Assembly: GCA_003331195.1 (NCBI GenBank)
Contig: QOOZ01000036.1
Span: 1-64,000, forward strand
Direction of reading: 5' to 3'
Length of the DNA stretch: 64,000 nt
Origin: Puniceicoccaceae bacterium
GTDB taxonomy: Bacteria > Verrucomicrobiota > Verrucomicrobiia > Opitutales > Coraliomargaritaceae
A model generated the notes under the pieces. The model worked only from the letters and a program-made list of their open reading frames with translations, had not been told where the DNA came from and did no database searches. Each line of letters opens with the position of its first letter. The stretch's first letter is position 1. Positions 11,493 to 20,286 of the stretch are shown here, piece after piece. Position numbers and translations under genes: made by a program.

Positions 11493-11942
11493 ATGGAAGA
11501 AGCCAAAAATACAGCCCGTGCGGTCGTTCGCATCGGTTATGATGGACTTGTGCACAAGACTTTCAAGGGACCACAAGCCTGCGAGCGCTACGAAAATGAG
11601 CTGCGCGTGCTCCAGTTTCTTGATCAAAAGGGCTGCAGCTTCGTGCCTAAGGTCGTGAAACAAGATAATCCTGAGCTCTACCTCGTCACGACTAATTGTG
11701 GCGCACGTGTTGACCACCTTAGCGATAAGAAGAAGGAGCTAATCTTTGCCGAACTGAAGCAGTATGGCGTCTGCCACGACGATGCCGAGGTGCGCAACAT
11801 TACCTACAATTCTCAAATGGGGCGCTTTTGCGTGATTGATTTCGAGTTTGCGACTATTCTCGAACCAGGCTACCCGCCGTCGCCCAGGATGGAGTCAGTC
11901 GCCGACCGTAGTGCTTGGCAACGAAAGGATCGCGATGGGTAA
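11493..11942 (+). CDS. Minimal protein-kinase-like protein coupled to a PP2C phosphatase
   Basis: This is a small kinase-fold protein of 149 residues. A lysine in His-Lys-Thr-Phe and a glutamate in Tyr-Glu-Asn-Glu-Leu fit the beta3 Lys and alphaC Glu. The catalytic loop reads His-Asp-Asp-Ala-Glu-Val-Arg-Asn (HxD with Asn five after the Asp). The metal-binding motif is Asp-Phe-Glu in place of Asp-Phe-Gly. A glycine-rich loop and a full C-lobe are not evident, so it resembles RIO/Bud32-like or aminoglycoside-kinase-like minimal folds. An ATG at 11436 would add 19 unconvincing residues, and neither start has a good ribosome site. The stop overlaps the next gene by 8 bp. Substrate unknown. Confidence 0.7.
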   Translation: MEEAKNTARAVVRIGYDGLVHKTFKGPQACERYENELRVLQFLDQKGCSFVPKVVKQDNPELYLVTTNCGARVDHLSDKKKELIFAELKQYGVCHDDAEVRNITYNSQMGRFCVIDFEFATILEPGYPPSPRMESVADRSAWQRKDRDG

Positions 11943-12777
11943 AGCTGGGTTAAAGGAATCAAGCGGGGCACAGATCATCCAATGGTCGGGACTGAGCGAT
12001 GTCGGACGCTTCCGCAAAAATAACCAAGATGCCTTCCTCGCGCTGGCGCTCAACGGCGAGGGTGTGCGCCGCCTCGGTAAATACGGTGAGGCTGAGCTCA
12101 ATGAGAGTGACTATATATATGCCGTTAGTGATGGTATGGGGGGAGCGAACGCGGGCGAATTTGCCAGCCAGATTGCGGTGGAGAAAATCACTCACCTGTT
12201 GCCACAGTCCTTCAGCGCAGCGGCGAGTGACATCGCGGTCGACTATCAAAATCTGCTCGGAGAGCTTTTTAATCAGATACACCGTGAACTTACTAAAATG
12301 GGGCAGGCTTACGAGGAGCTCAGCGGTATGGGAGCCACGCTCAGCCTGTGCTGGGTGCGTCCAGCTTGGGTCTACTTCGCGCATGTTGGCGACAGCCGCA
12401 TCTATCATTTGCCCGCGACTGGAGGTATCCAGCAGCTTAGCCACGACCACACGCATGTTGGCTGGCAGCAGCGTCAGGGTAAACTCGGTGAGACCCAAGC
12501 CCGTAACCACCCAGGACGTAACGGGCTTCAGCAGGTGCTTGGCGGCAAGAATCAAAACCTAAGCCCACAGCTCGGAGGTGTTGGCTACGAGACGGGTGAC
12601 GCCTTCCTGATTTGTTCTGATGGCTTAGTTGAGGGTCTTTGGAATAGTGGGATGCTACGGCTTATTCGCAATCCGTCGAAGGATGCCCCTGCTGACGTCG
12701 CAGAGCGCCTAGTCAGCGAGGCCGTGCAGACGGATGGAAAAGATAATACCACCGCGCTGGTTTTTGAAATGACTTGA
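11935..12777 (+). CDS. PP2C-family serine/threonine protein phosphatase
   Basis: The 280-residue metal-dependent phosphatase has all PP2C motifs in order: Ser-Asp-Val-Gly-Arg with Asn-Asn-Gln-Asp near the N-terminus; Val-Ser-Asp-Gly-Met-Gly-Gly; Gly-Met-Gly-Ala-Thr; His-Val-Gly-Asp-Ser-Arg; Leu-Ser-His-Asp-His-Thr; Cys-Ser-Asp-Gly-Leu; and Lys-Asp-Asn-Thr-Thr. The aspartates that bind the Mn/Mg pair are all present. The start at 11935 is set by the AAAGGA ribosome site five bases upstream and by the 8-bp overlap with the kinase-like gene, indicating translational coupling. It likely reverses phosphorylation by that partner, but the targets are unknown. There is no membrane segment, so it is cytoplasmic. 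Confidence 0.92.
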   Translation: MGKAGLKESSGAQIIQWSGLSDVGRFRKNNQDAFLALALNGEGVRRLGKYGEAELNESDYIYAVSDGMGGANAGEFASQIAVEKITHLLPQSFSAAASDIAVDYQNLLGELFNQIHRELTKMGQAYEELSGMGATLSLCWVRPAWVYFAHVGDSRIYHLPATGGIQQLSHDHTHVGWQQRQGKLGETQARNHPGRNGLQQVLGGKNQNLSPQLGGVGYETGDAFLICSDGLVEGLWNSGMLRLIRNPSKDAPADVAERLVSEAVQTDGKDNTTALVFEMT

Positions 12778-12804
12778 GCACAATGAACTAGAATATTGCT
12801 AGGC

Positions 12805-13374
12805 TTACTTCTTAGGTAAGATTACGCGGCGGCGGGGGACTGCTCGATTGACGTCATTGTTATTATTTGGCTTGGTAATGTTTTGTAATACTGGAGGGAG
12901 CCCCGTCAGCTTGGCATTGCCGTTTGTGTTAACCGGCGGGCTGACGGAGGTAACCACTGCAAGGGGCGCGGGGCTAGGGGTCACTAAGGTGAGGCGCTCG
13001 GTGCGACCGCTCATACTGACGGTGAGCGATCGGGAGTTGGAGTCGTAGTTACGCACGGAGATACCTTGCGTGGCGGCTTCATTCTCTTTCAGCCAGTGGC
13101 TCTTTTGATCGCGCTTATTAAATAGGCTAAATTGATATTGGCCGTTCACCTTAACGAGTCCGCGAAACTCAATCTCTCGACTAATCGGGCCGTTGGATTG
13201 CACGACAGGCTCTGGCGCTTCTTTCTTTTCGCTGAACCCGGGTGGAAGAAAAGGATTGCTGCTTTCGAGTGATTCCGCGCTGAGCACGGAGACACCAGCA
13301 AGCAGAGCGAAAGCAAAGCCTCTGCGAGATGTTCTTTTTGTGAATTGTGCGAAAACTGAAGTCAATCGGATCAT
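12805..13374 (-). CDS. Small type II secretion operon protein, possible GspC/PilP-like partner of the secretin
   Basis: This is a 189-residue protein of uncertain family. A basic N-terminus and hydrophobic segment (Phe-Ala-Phe-Ala-Leu-Leu-Ala-Gly-Val, about 20-32) look like a signal peptide or anchor. A compact beta-rich segment follows (about 66-128: Glu-Ile-Glu-Phe-Arg-Gly-Leu-Val and Gln-Tyr-Gln-Phe-Ser-Leu-Phe, ending in Gly-Arg-Thr-Glu-Arg-Leu-Thr-Leu). It recalls the homology region of GspC or PilP. The tail is rich in Pro and Asn and ends basic (Arg-Arg-Arg-Val-Ile-Leu-Pro-Lys-Lys). It starts three bases after the gspD stop, so it is the last gene of the operon. The GspC-like role is inferred from position and shape only. 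Confidence 0.6.
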   Translation of the reverse strand: MIRLTSVFAQFTKRTSRRGFAFALLAGVSVLSAESLESSNPFLPPGFSEKKEAPEPVVQSNGPISREIEFRGLVKVNGQYQFSLFNKRDQKSHWLKENEAATQGISVRNYDSNSRSLTVSMSGRTERLTLVTPSPAPLAVVTSVSPPVNTNGNAKLTGLPPVLQNITKPNNNNDVNRAVPRRRVILPKK

Positions 13375-13377
13375 TAT

Positions 13378-15522
13378 TTAACGGCGCAAGAAGCGTGGCA
13401 AGGTGCTGCCTTTGGTTTTTCTTGGTTCTTCTCCCTCGAATTTACTGCCTTCAAGGTAGATATCGTTCGTTGAGTTTGTGTCGATGTATTCTTTAATGAC
13501 TTCTGTTTCTGAAGCGGCTTCTATGTAACCCTTGGAAACGTCAAAGGCTACGTCCGTATTTTGTAAAACAGTAGGTCGGATAAATATGATAATCTCTGTT
13601 CGGTCGTAATCCTCGGTTGAACCGCCAAAAATATTCCTGATCAATGGCAGTCGACCAATGACAGGGAAATAATCGTTGCTATCTGAACCCGTATTTTCTT
13701 GTAGGCCACCAAGCACCACAATTTGGCCGTCTTTAACGCTCACAGTTGAAGTCGCTTCACGCACACCGATGATTGGTTGTGGGTTATCGTCGATAAAAAT
13801 AGTCTCCACTACATTCTCAACGCTTTGCTCAATCACCATTTGCACTGTGCCATCTGCTCCTATGAGTGGAGTAACGGTTAGTTTGATACCGATGTCGCGA
13901 TACTCAATTGAGCTTCGAGTGTTGTTATTACTATTAGAGAAACTAGTGGATGCAGTCACGATTGGTTGTGAGCGACTGACATTGATGATACCTTCTTCAT
14001 TATGACTGACCACGATACGAGGGGCCGAGAGCACGCGAGTGTTGCCATCTTTATTTGTTGGCGTGATAGTTGTAGCCAGGGTGAAATCAGCTGGGTTATC
14101 TAGACTAATCTTGCCATTCGTGAAGCTGATACCTCCAGCCGTCCCGGCGCTGATCGCCTCAAAGGTTGATGTTAGCCCATCGTAAGTGAAACCCAGACTG
14201 CTGAGGCCACTGGTCTGAGTTTCACTCAAAGTAACTTGTGTAATTACTGCTTCAATTAGAACCTGTGGCAATGGAATATCAATTTTTTCGATGAGTTCCT
14301 TGAGCGTCTTTAAGTCCTGTTGTGTCCCGTAAGCGACGATAGCATTGGTGCGTTCATCCGCGGCTAGGCCGACGAAATTTGAAAATTGGAGAGAACTGTT
14401 GGCTTCAATAAAGTTAGGGGAGGGCACCGGTGCGTTAACGACCACGGTAGGCGTGTTGTTGGTGTTATTATTGTTGTTTCCGCGATTATTGGCGTTGTTC
14501 GCGCGTTCATTTTCGCGGGCGACTTGGGCGTCTTCTTCGCGACCTTCTTTTTGTCCGGAGATGATGTCTTCGATGATGGGGACGACCTCTTCGGCTTTAG
14601 CTTGGCGGAGCTGGAAGACTTCGCTGGCGGTGAGTGGAGCGGCGTCGACGTCGACGCTCTGGATTACGTCCATGATGATTGCCAGGTTGCCGGGGGGAGT
14701 GATGAGAATGAGCTGATTCGTCCGTTCGTCGGCAGTCACGCTGGTATTCCCTTCAAGGTAAGTTTTGAGCGGGCCTTGGATGAGGTTTTCAATACGATCT
14801 TGCATCTCGGTGGCTTGCACGAAGTCGAGCTTGATAAATTTGATCTCTTCGCGAACGACTTGCGCACGGTCCACATCTTTGAGTATGGTTTCGATACGCT
14901 GTAAGTTAACGAGGGCATCGGTGATGAGGATTGCATTGGACTTAGGGAAGGGGAGTATGCTGGAATTTTGGGAAACGAGGTTTTGCACAAGGGGCGCGCC
15001 TGCTTCGACTACGTTGAGGTAGTCGAGCTTGAAAAGTTTGGCGTAGATTTGCTGGCTAGCGTCAAGCTCGAGGCTACTGCCCGCAAGCATGATGGGAACT
15101 TGACTGCTTACGTTGGTCGCGGGGACGGCTTTCATGAAACGTCCTCCCATGTCGGTCAGCATGATGCCGTTAAGGGTCAGTAAACTTTCGAGGGCAAGCA
15201 CGGCCTCACGCTTTGTCATGGCGCCGCGAGAGTTGAAATTAAATTTAGAGACTGGCAGGTCTTGGCGGCGTAGAATGATTTTATCCGTGAGTTGCTCTAG
15301 TAGGACCAGCACTTGATTGGCGGTGTCATCGACCAGTATGATTTCGCCGACCATGGCTTCGGGCTCTTTTAGCTCGGGCTCGGCAGGGGCAATCACACCC
15401 TCAGTGAGGACAGGGGGTGAGGCGAGGACTCGGGCGCGTGATCCATCTGTGTCTTGTGCATAGCCTGGGCTAGCGAGGACTAAAAGGGCGCTTAGTGGTA
15501 TGATTGAAAGTAAACGGAGCAT
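13378..15522 (-). CDS. gspD: Type II secretion outer-membrane secretin GspD
   Basis: The 714-residue protein forms the outer-membrane ring of the type II secretion system. A signal peptide (1-22, ending Gly-Tyr-Ala-Gln) is followed by N0/N1-like periplasmic domains with repeated Thr-Asn-Gln-Leu-Ile-Leu/Thr-Asn-Ala-Ile-Val motifs. An Asn-rich linker at about 345-365 interrupts one N domain. The C-terminal secretin core has Val-Leu-Ile-Glu-Ala-Val-Ile, Val-Leu-Ser-Ala-Pro-Arg, the Gly-Ile-Lys-Leu-Thr-Val-Thr-Pro strand, and Val-Val-Leu-Gly-Gly-Leu. A charged tail of about 80 residues follows. The start codon overlaps the gspM stop by one base. Confidence 0.95.
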   Translation of the reverse strand: MLRLLSIIPLSALLVLASPGYAQDTDGSRARVLASPPVLTEGVIAPAEPELKEPEAMVGEIILVDDTANQVLVLLEQLTDKIILRRQDLPVSKFNFNSRGAMTKREAVLALESLLTLNGIMLTDMGGRFMKAVPATNVSSQVPIMLAGSSLELDASQQIYAKLFKLDYLNVVEAGAPLVQNLVSQNSSILPFPKSNAILITDALVNLQRIETILKDVDRAQVVREEIKFIKLDFVQATEMQDRIENLIQGPLKTYLEGNTSVTADERTNQLILITPPGNLAIIMDVIQSVDVDAAPLTASEVFQLRQAKAEEVVPIIEDIISGQKEGREEDAQVARENERANNANNRGNNNNNTNNTPTVVVNAPVPSPNFIEANSSLQFSNFVGLAADERTNAIVAYGTQQDLKTLKELIEKIDIPLPQVLIEAVITQVTLSETQTSGLSSLGFTYDGLTSTFEAISAGTAGGISFTNGKISLDNPADFTLATTITPTNKDGNTRVLSAPRIVVSHNEEGIINVSRSQPIVTASTSFSNSNNNTRSSIEYRDIGIKLTVTPLIGADGTVQMVIEQSVENVVETIFIDDNPQPIIGVREATSTVSVKDGQIVVLGGLQENTGSDSNDYFPVIGRLPLIRNIFGGSTEDYDRTEIIIFIRPTVLQNTDVAFDVSKGYIEAASETEVIKEYIDTNSTNDIYLEGSKFEGEEPRKTKGSTLPRFLRR

Positions 15523-16073
15523 TACAGATTCGGGTCTTTTAGATCGAAAGAATTGATTTCGTAGCGCACATCTAGCTGCATGGGGTTACGGCGGTTTTTC
15601 TGGATACGGACGCTCTGGATGTTGATGTAGGGCGTCTCTTTTTGAAGTAGCTTATTGATCTGGATCAGTTGGGCAATGGAAATTCGACCGAGACGGACAC
15701 GGAGGTTGTGGTCATTAAAGATCTCGCCCTCGCGGGTGCGGACGGGGTCGATATCTGCCGAGAGGCCACTGCGACGGATGAGGTTGTCGACATGGCCCGA
15801 AAGTTGTGCGGCCGCAAATGTTTTGGAAGGGTCGACACGCTCCAGCGCGACGGCGAGTTGCTCGGTAAATAGCTCGCTACGGTCGAGCCATTGCTGCTGA
15901 GTCTGTAACTCGACTCTAGTGAGTTTGCGTTGCGCATTCCCATCAGACAAGCGACTGAGCCAGCTGTTCGACCAAAGGAAGAGTATGACTATCACGAAGA
16001 TTAAGGAGAGGAGTTTCTCGCGCAGGCTCATCCGCTTATAGAGGGCTCGCAATTTGTCTTTGAACTCGCTCAT
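15522..16073 (-). CDS. gspM: GspM-like type II secretion inner-membrane protein
   Basis: This 183-residue bitopic protein begins with a short cytoplasmic segment containing Met-Ser-Leu-Arg-Glu-Lys-Leu, similar to the family's 'R-E-R/K' motif. A transmembrane helix at about 21-40 and a periplasmic ferredoxin-like domain (about 75-180, Val-Asp-Asn-Leu-Ile-Arg-Arg-Ser-Gly-Leu) follow. Its position between gspL and gspD, with a 4-bp overlap to gspL and a 1-bp overlap to gspD, supports the role of GspL partner in the assembly platform. Sequence alone is weakly diagnostic, as usual for GspM. Confidence 0.75.
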   Translation of the reverse strand: MSEFKDKLRALYKRMSLREKLLSLIFVIVILFLWSNSWLSRLSDGNAQRKLTRVELQTQQQWLDRSELFTEQLAVALERVDPSKTFAAAQLSGHVDNLIRRSGLSADIDPVRTREGEIFNDHNLRVRLGRISIAQLIQINKLLQKETPYINIQSVRIQKNRRNPMQLDVRYEINSFDLKDPNL

Positions 16074-17221
16074 GGAGTCATGACTCCTTTCGTCGCGGCT
16101 GGTTCGGGTTCGCGGTGGGTGTAATCGAGGGTCACGGTGAAGGTGGTCTTACTATCGCGAGTAATGTACTTGGGGTCTCCGACGAGTTGAAACTTCCCTG
16201 ACTGACGAAGCGATTTTGTGTAGAAGTTGAGCTCGTTGATTGTGTTGGCCTTGCCCTCGATGGTGAGGCGATTGTTGCTTTCAATGATGGTTTCGTCGTA
16301 TTCGATCCCTGTTTTTCCAAGCGCTGTTCGAACATCATTTGCAGCAGTGAGCATGGCAATGGGGCGTAGCTCGTTCTGCGCGACTTGATCGAGCTTGTTC
16401 AAAAGGCTTTGCTTATCTTCTATCCGACGTACTGCGGTGGCCTGTTCGTCGATTTTGGCTGTGCGGGTGCCGAGCCAGAACTCACCTGCGAAAAGCAGGC
16501 CTTCGAACACGATAAGTACGATGGCAAAGATGGCCGCGTAGCCCATGATGCGAGTAACGAGGCTAGTCGTGCGGCGGGCGCTGCGTTCGACAGTTTTGAA
16601 ACTATTCGGGCGGATGTCGGCATTCCAAAGTGAGGCTTCGTCTGGCTCCAGGGGCGACCAGAAGCCGCCGGCCGGCGATTCGCCGATTGTTTCAAATTTG
16701 TAAGTAGGGATACCTTGTTCGTTGAGCTCGACGGCTGAAAGTTTAAGGTGGACACTTTGGTTTGTGCTGCGGGGGGTATCCTTGCCTGCGGGTAGGCTAC
16801 GGATGTTTTCAGGTAACGCTTCGCCGCTAGGAAGTAGAAAGCTGGTGGTGTAGTGCTCGCCTTCGAGGACGACCTCAGTATCGCAGGTGAAGCGCGCGCC
16901 GTGCAGGGTGGTGAAATCTGGGAGCACCCAAGTGTAGGTTTCTAGCTCGGCGTAGCCTGCGAGTTTGAGTCGGTCTTTGAGCGCGGCGTAAATGAGTAGA
17001 TGCTGACCGTCGGGAGCAGATGAAAATCCCCAGCGTAGTTGATCCAGCGGGAAGGGAGAGACGGCCTCCATGCTTAATTCGGCAAAGTCGCTTAGCTCGG
17101 CAGGGGCGAGTGCGGTTGGCACTTCGACCTTTTCGATGAAAAAGTATTCCGCAGGTAGCACGAGCACGTCCGGTAAGGGCACGCTCTCGGGTTCGGGTGC
17201 TGTTTGGGTAGGTTCGCTCAC
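16070..17221 (-). CDS. gspL: GspL-like type II secretion assembly platform protein
   Basis: This 383-residue protein has a cytoplasmic actin-like N-terminal half (about 1-215), one transmembrane helix near 220-245 (Ile-Met-Gly-Tyr-Ala-Ala-Ile-Phe-Ala-Ile-Val-Leu), and a periplasmic PilN-like domain with a ferredoxin-like pattern (about 250-375). That is the GspL layout; GspL links the secretion ATPase to the pseudopilus. A proline-rich N-terminus (Pro-Glu-Pro-Glu-Ser-Val-Pro) is unusual. It lies 15 bp after gspK and overlaps gspM by 4 bp. The expected ATPase partner GspE is not in this cluster. Confidence 0.75.
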   Translation of the reverse strand: MSEPTQTAPEPESVPLPDVLVLPAEYFFIEKVEVPTALAPAELSDFAELSMEAVSPFPLDQLRWGFSSAPDGQHLLIYAALKDRLKLAGYAELETYTWVLPDFTTLHGARFTCDTEVVLEGEHYTTSFLLPSGEALPENIRSLPAGKDTPRSTNQSVHLKLSAVELNEQGIPTYKFETIGESPAGGFWSPLEPDEASLWNADIRPNSFKTVERSARRTTSLVTRIMGYAAIFAIVLIVFEGLLFAGEFWLGTRTAKIDEQATAVRRIEDKQSLLNKLDQVAQNELRPIAMLTAANDVRTALGKTGIEYDETIIESNNRLTIEGKANTINELNFYTKSLRQSGKFQLVGDPKYITRDSKTTFTVTLDYTHREPEPAATKGVMTP

Positions 17222-17236
17222 GGCTAGTGTATTAAA

Positions 17237-18334
17237 TCAGAATGAATCGCTTTCTTCACCGATGTCTAGCGCCGAATACCGAGCGGGCCGGCTACTTGAT
17301 CGTCCTTGAGTGTATTCGGAAACGTGGAGGATTTTAAATGGATAAGCGATGGCTTCTTGTTCGCTGAGCGTTCCAGTCTTGGGCGCGTCGTCTGAATCGC
17401 CGCCAGGTGCGCTGCCGCTGCCGCCTTCTTCGTTGTTAAAATTTGGCTCGACCAGTGCGCTAACAGTATAGGGCACTTGGCCGCGCCAGAGGCTAACAGT
17501 GATGCGGAGCAGGCTAACTTCGACGCTGCCACTACCACTACTGGCTGACTCGGGCAACTGCTGCAGATAGGGTAGATCGTCGAGCCCATCAAAGAGGCGG
17601 TCTTCGTCGTAGCCGTCTTGCAGGGCGATCAGTTCTAATACTGACTGCGAGCTACTGTTAATATTGGCGGCGCCTGCGTTAATGACAGAGACCATGCTGT
17701 CGAGCTTGGCAAAGAGTTCGTTAGGAAGACCGTTCTCGTCGAAAAATTCGTCTTCCCAAATTTCAAGTAGGCGCAATTCTTCGAGACTCTGAAGAGGGCT
17801 ATTGGCGGCGCGGTAAGCCGGCTTGCGGCGGAGGTAGTCCTCCGATTCCGCCCCATTGAGTCTTCGGCTTTCGTCGGGATCGATCCAGTCGAGTAACATA
17901 CTGCTGAGCTCGCGAGCTGCGCCGAAGTTGAAACCAAAGCTTTCTTCCAGCATCTGGTTAAGCAGTGCTTCGTCCATCGTATTGATTGGGAGCTTATTAC
18001 TTTCGTCTTGGATCTGAATCTCTAGTCCCCATCCATTTGGAATGTTGATGCCAGCGTAGTTGATAGGGTCTGCCCAGCCTTGTTCGGGTGCAAACAGTTT
18101 GCCGTCGTCGATCAGTGCGACTTCGTGGATCGTTGCGAGCGCGACTTCCAGCATACTATAACTAAACGAACGCACATCCGCTGGCTCGTTAAAGATGGCG
18201 CGATACTCAAGGTCTTCGACTGCTTCGTCGATGAAGCGCGTGACAATGAAGGAGAGGAGTAGAACGATGGCGAGGACAGCGATAAGGACGCTGCCTCGCT
18301 TAGGTCCGTATGAGTGTTCGCGGTAAGCCATCAT
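17237..18334 (-). CDS. gspK: GspK-like minor pseudopilin
   Basis: The 365-residue size is typical of GspK, the tip pseudopilin. The prepilin junction Arg-Gly-Ser-Val-Leu-Ile-Ala-Val-Leu-Ala (residues about 13-22) lacks Glu5, as is characteristic for GspK. The large globular domain contains Asp-Glu-Ser-Asn-Lys-Leu-Pro-Ile-Asn-Thr and Asp-Trp-Ile-Asp-Pro-Asp-Glu, hallmarks of the family. The C-terminus has a Gly/Ser-rich low-complexity stretch near 305-320. It follows gspJ with a one-base gap. Confidence 0.88.
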   Translation of the reverse strand: MMAYREHSYGPKRGSVLIAVLAIVLLLSFIVTRFIDEAVEDLEYRAIFNEPADVRSFSYSMLEVALATIHEVALIDDGKLFAPEQGWADPINYAGINIPNGWGLEIQIQDESNKLPINTMDEALLNQMLEESFGFNFGAARELSSMLLDWIDPDESRRLNGAESEDYLRRKPAYRAANSPLQSLEELRLLEIWEDEFFDENGLPNELFAKLDSMVSVINAGAANINSSSQSVLELIALQDGYDEDRLFDGLDDLPYLQQLPESASSGSGSVEVSLLRITVSLWRGQVPYTVSALVEPNFNNEEGGSGSAPGGDSDDAPKTGTLSEQEAIAYPFKILHVSEYTQGRSSSRPARYSALDIGEESDSF

Positions 18335-18335
18335 T

Positions 18336-19265
18336 CTAGAAGATAAATGCGTTCCTTGATGTTACAGGGATCGTAAGGGTGCGCTCTTTAGTGACACTTT
18401 CGTATTCAAATGTGAGTTTTATGAAGCGTGGGAGTATAAATTGATCGTCGCCTTCACCCTCTTTGGGCTCGGTTTCGCTTTCCCATTTTTCGAAGCGTTC
18501 GTCCCAATAGACATATTCTACTTTCGTGACGAGGTCGCTTAGCGGAGTGCGGCGTAGGTCATCGAGATCCCCGGAGTCTTCTTGCAGCGGCGTATACCAA
18601 AGGAGGCTGAGACCTTCGTCGTCTTCAAAATGGAGGAAGGCTTCCACGCCGATGATGGGTGCGCTTTCTGTTTGCACGAGCAGTGGCGGAGTGTCTTTTA
18701 GCTTAAAGTGTAGCAGCGGGTTTTGGTAGTTGGCGAAACCGGGTGGCTTTGACCAATCGATGGGGTCTTCGGAAACACGGACGAGGCCGCTGCCAGTTGT
18801 GGACTCTGTATTGCCTTCCATTGAAGTAGCGCCCTCCAAATTATTGTTTCCAGAGGTGTCTACTGTCACTTGAGAGTCGTCTGTTTCGATATTGCTATTG
18901 CCTGATTCATTCGAGGTCGATCCGCCACTTTCTTCATCATCGCCTAGAACGATCTCGGTACCGGCCATGGAGAAGCTGGCTTGGAGGAACTCGGTGACGC
19001 CGTCGACATGATCTTCGAAGAAGTGCTGGTCTTGTCGTTCGAGCCAAGCATTCGTTACCGAGACCATCAAGGTGGCAGCACCCGCGAGCAGTGCGCCCGC
19101 AATCGAAACGGCGAGGATGACTTCGAGTAAGGTGAATGCAGCGACGCCGCGAGTATTGGAAGGAGAGTTTTGACTACTGCGATAGCCTCTCTCCGGTCGA
19201 GCAAAGCAAGCACCTCTCACTGACAAGGTAGAAATTTCTTTAAACTGAGTGCGCAGATGTATCAT
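18336..19265 (-). CDS. gspJ: GspJ-like minor pseudopilin with Ser/Asn-rich insert
   Basis: The 309-residue protein has a long leader of about 43 residues and then the prepilin site Val-Ala-Ala before Phe-Thr-Leu-Leu-Glu-Val-Ile-Leu-Ala-Val. Alanine replaces the usual glycine at -1. The C-terminal domain resembles GspJ (Thr-Lys-Val-Glu-Tyr-Val-Tyr-Trp; Leu-Pro-Arg-Phe-Ile-Lys-Leu). About 45 residues of Ser, Asn, Thr, Gly and acidic residues (about 110-155) interrupt the fold, giving a larger protein than usual. The ATG shares one base with the gspI stop. Assignment among minor pseudopilins rests partly on order. Confidence 0.8.
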   Translation of the reverse strand: MIHLRTQFKEISTLSVRGACFARPERGYRSSQNSPSNTRGVAAFTLLEVILAVSIAGALLAGAATLMVSVTNAWLERQDQHFFEDHVDGVTEFLQASFSMAGTEIVLGDDEESGGSTSNESGNSNIETDDSQVTVDTSGNNNLEGATSMEGNTESTTGSGLVRVSEDPIDWSKPPGFANYQNPLLHFKLKDTPPLLVQTESAPIIGVEAFLHFEDDEGLSLLWYTPLQEDSGDLDDLRRTPLSDLVTKVEYVYWDERFEKWESETEPKEGEGDDQFILPRFIKLTFEYESVTKERTLTIPVTSRNAFIF

Positions 19266-19771
19266 CAGAAATCAAAATCCCTCCTGGTGTCTTCGAGTGC
19301 TTCGCGTTTATCTTGAAGTAGATCGGAACGTTCGTCGCTTTCAGACCAAGTGGGGCGCAGCAAGTAAAGTGTTTCTGTGTAGTCGGCGACGAGACCTGCA
19401 GGCGGTTCACTGAAACGGATGCTAAGTATCACTTGAAAGAGGTCGACTACGTTCGTCGGTACGACCTGAGCTTCCCAGGAGGCTTCCCCGCTGTGGACAG
19501 TTTCATATTCATCACCGTCTTCGGCATCCTCGAGGTTGGGTTCTAGTAACAGTTGCATGCGCACTGCGCGGATATCGGCATTGAGAAGGTCGTATTTGGT
19601 GGCACTTTCTCTCGACAGCAGTGCGTTGACAAAAGCTGACATAAGAACGGACGCAGCCATCGCAAAGATTGCGACTGCGATGAGAACCTCAACGAGGGTA
19701 AAAGCAGCGAAGCGCTTGCTAGGCGAGTGTTGAGTGTCGAGTCGTGAGTATTGAGCTTCACTAGTGCTCAT
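19265..19771 (-). CDS. gspI: GspI-like minor pseudopilin
   Basis: This 168-residue protein has the prepilin motif Phe-Ala-Ala before Phe-Thr-Leu-Val-Glu-Val-Leu-Ile-Ala-Val at about residues 21-33, with Glu5 present. The N-terminal helix is typical of class III signal peptides cut by prepilin peptidase (no such peptidase is encoded in the window). The position between gspH and gspJ, with a 4-bp overlap to gspH, suggests GspI. The C-terminal tail is strongly charged (Asp-Lys-Arg-Glu-Ala-Leu-Glu-Asp). Confidence 0.8.
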   Translation of the reverse strand: MSTSEAQYSRLDTQHSPSKRFAAFTLVEVLIAVAIFAMAASVLMSAFVNALLSRESATKYDLLNADIRAVRMQLLLEPNLEDAEDGDEYETVHSGEASWEAQVVPTNVVDLFQVILSIRFSEPPAGLVADYTETLYLLRPTWSESDERSDLLQDKREALEDTRRDFDF

Positions 19772-20286
19772 TCTGCACTCCTTACTAAGCTGGAAAATGG
19801 GTCGAAGATGAATCGCTTTGGTGCGCCTTCACCCGTATCGATTTCTACCACAAAAGGGCTAGAGCTGCGATCTGAGGCAAAGCTAAGCTTTTTTGTTTCC
19901 ATTAGGCTGCTTTTGGCATCCGGAAACCGACCCAGACCTTCGGCGGGCGGCACTAGGTAGAAACGTATTTCACCGCGACCCTCACGTCCGAAGTTTGAGT
20001 TTAATTGGAAGCTCTCTCCTCCAACGACGACTAAGGTCCCAGTTTCAGCATCATAGATTAAGGTCGCTACGCTACGGTTACTTGCGGCTTGAAAACGGGC
20101 GGAACGAATCGCTGAGCGCAAGGAATCTTCGGGATTAATTTTATCATCAAAATTCAGGAAGGCCGTGAAATTTGTGATGATCACACCAGATGCTAGTGTG
20201 ATTAGCGCAAAAACTATAATGATCTCAAGCAGGGTAAAACCAGCTTGCGAGCGAGGCCTACTGGCTGGTCCAGTTTCCAATATCAT
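19768..20286 (-). CDS. gspH: GspH-like minor pseudopilin
   Basis: The 172-residue protein has the prepilin site Gln-Ala-Gly before [10 protein letters not shown] at about 15-25. A GspH/FimT-type globular domain follows ([12 protein letters not shown]). The start at 20286 lies inside the end of gspG (29-bp overlap), so translation is likely coupled. Confidence 0.83.
   Translation of the reverse strand: MILETGPASRPRSQAGFTLLEIIIVFALITLASGVIITNFTAFLNFDDKINPEDSLRSAIRSARFQAASNRSVATLIYDAETGTLVVVGGESFQLNSNFGREGRGEIRFYLVPPAEGLGRFPDAKSSLMETKKLSFASDRSSSPFVVEIDTGEGAPKRFIFDPFSSLVRSAE

Noticed and set aside
14386-14904. 172-codon frame antisense to gspD
   Set aside because: A shadow of the secretin gene: it lies fully inside it on the other strand and shows only mirrored low-complexity sequence.
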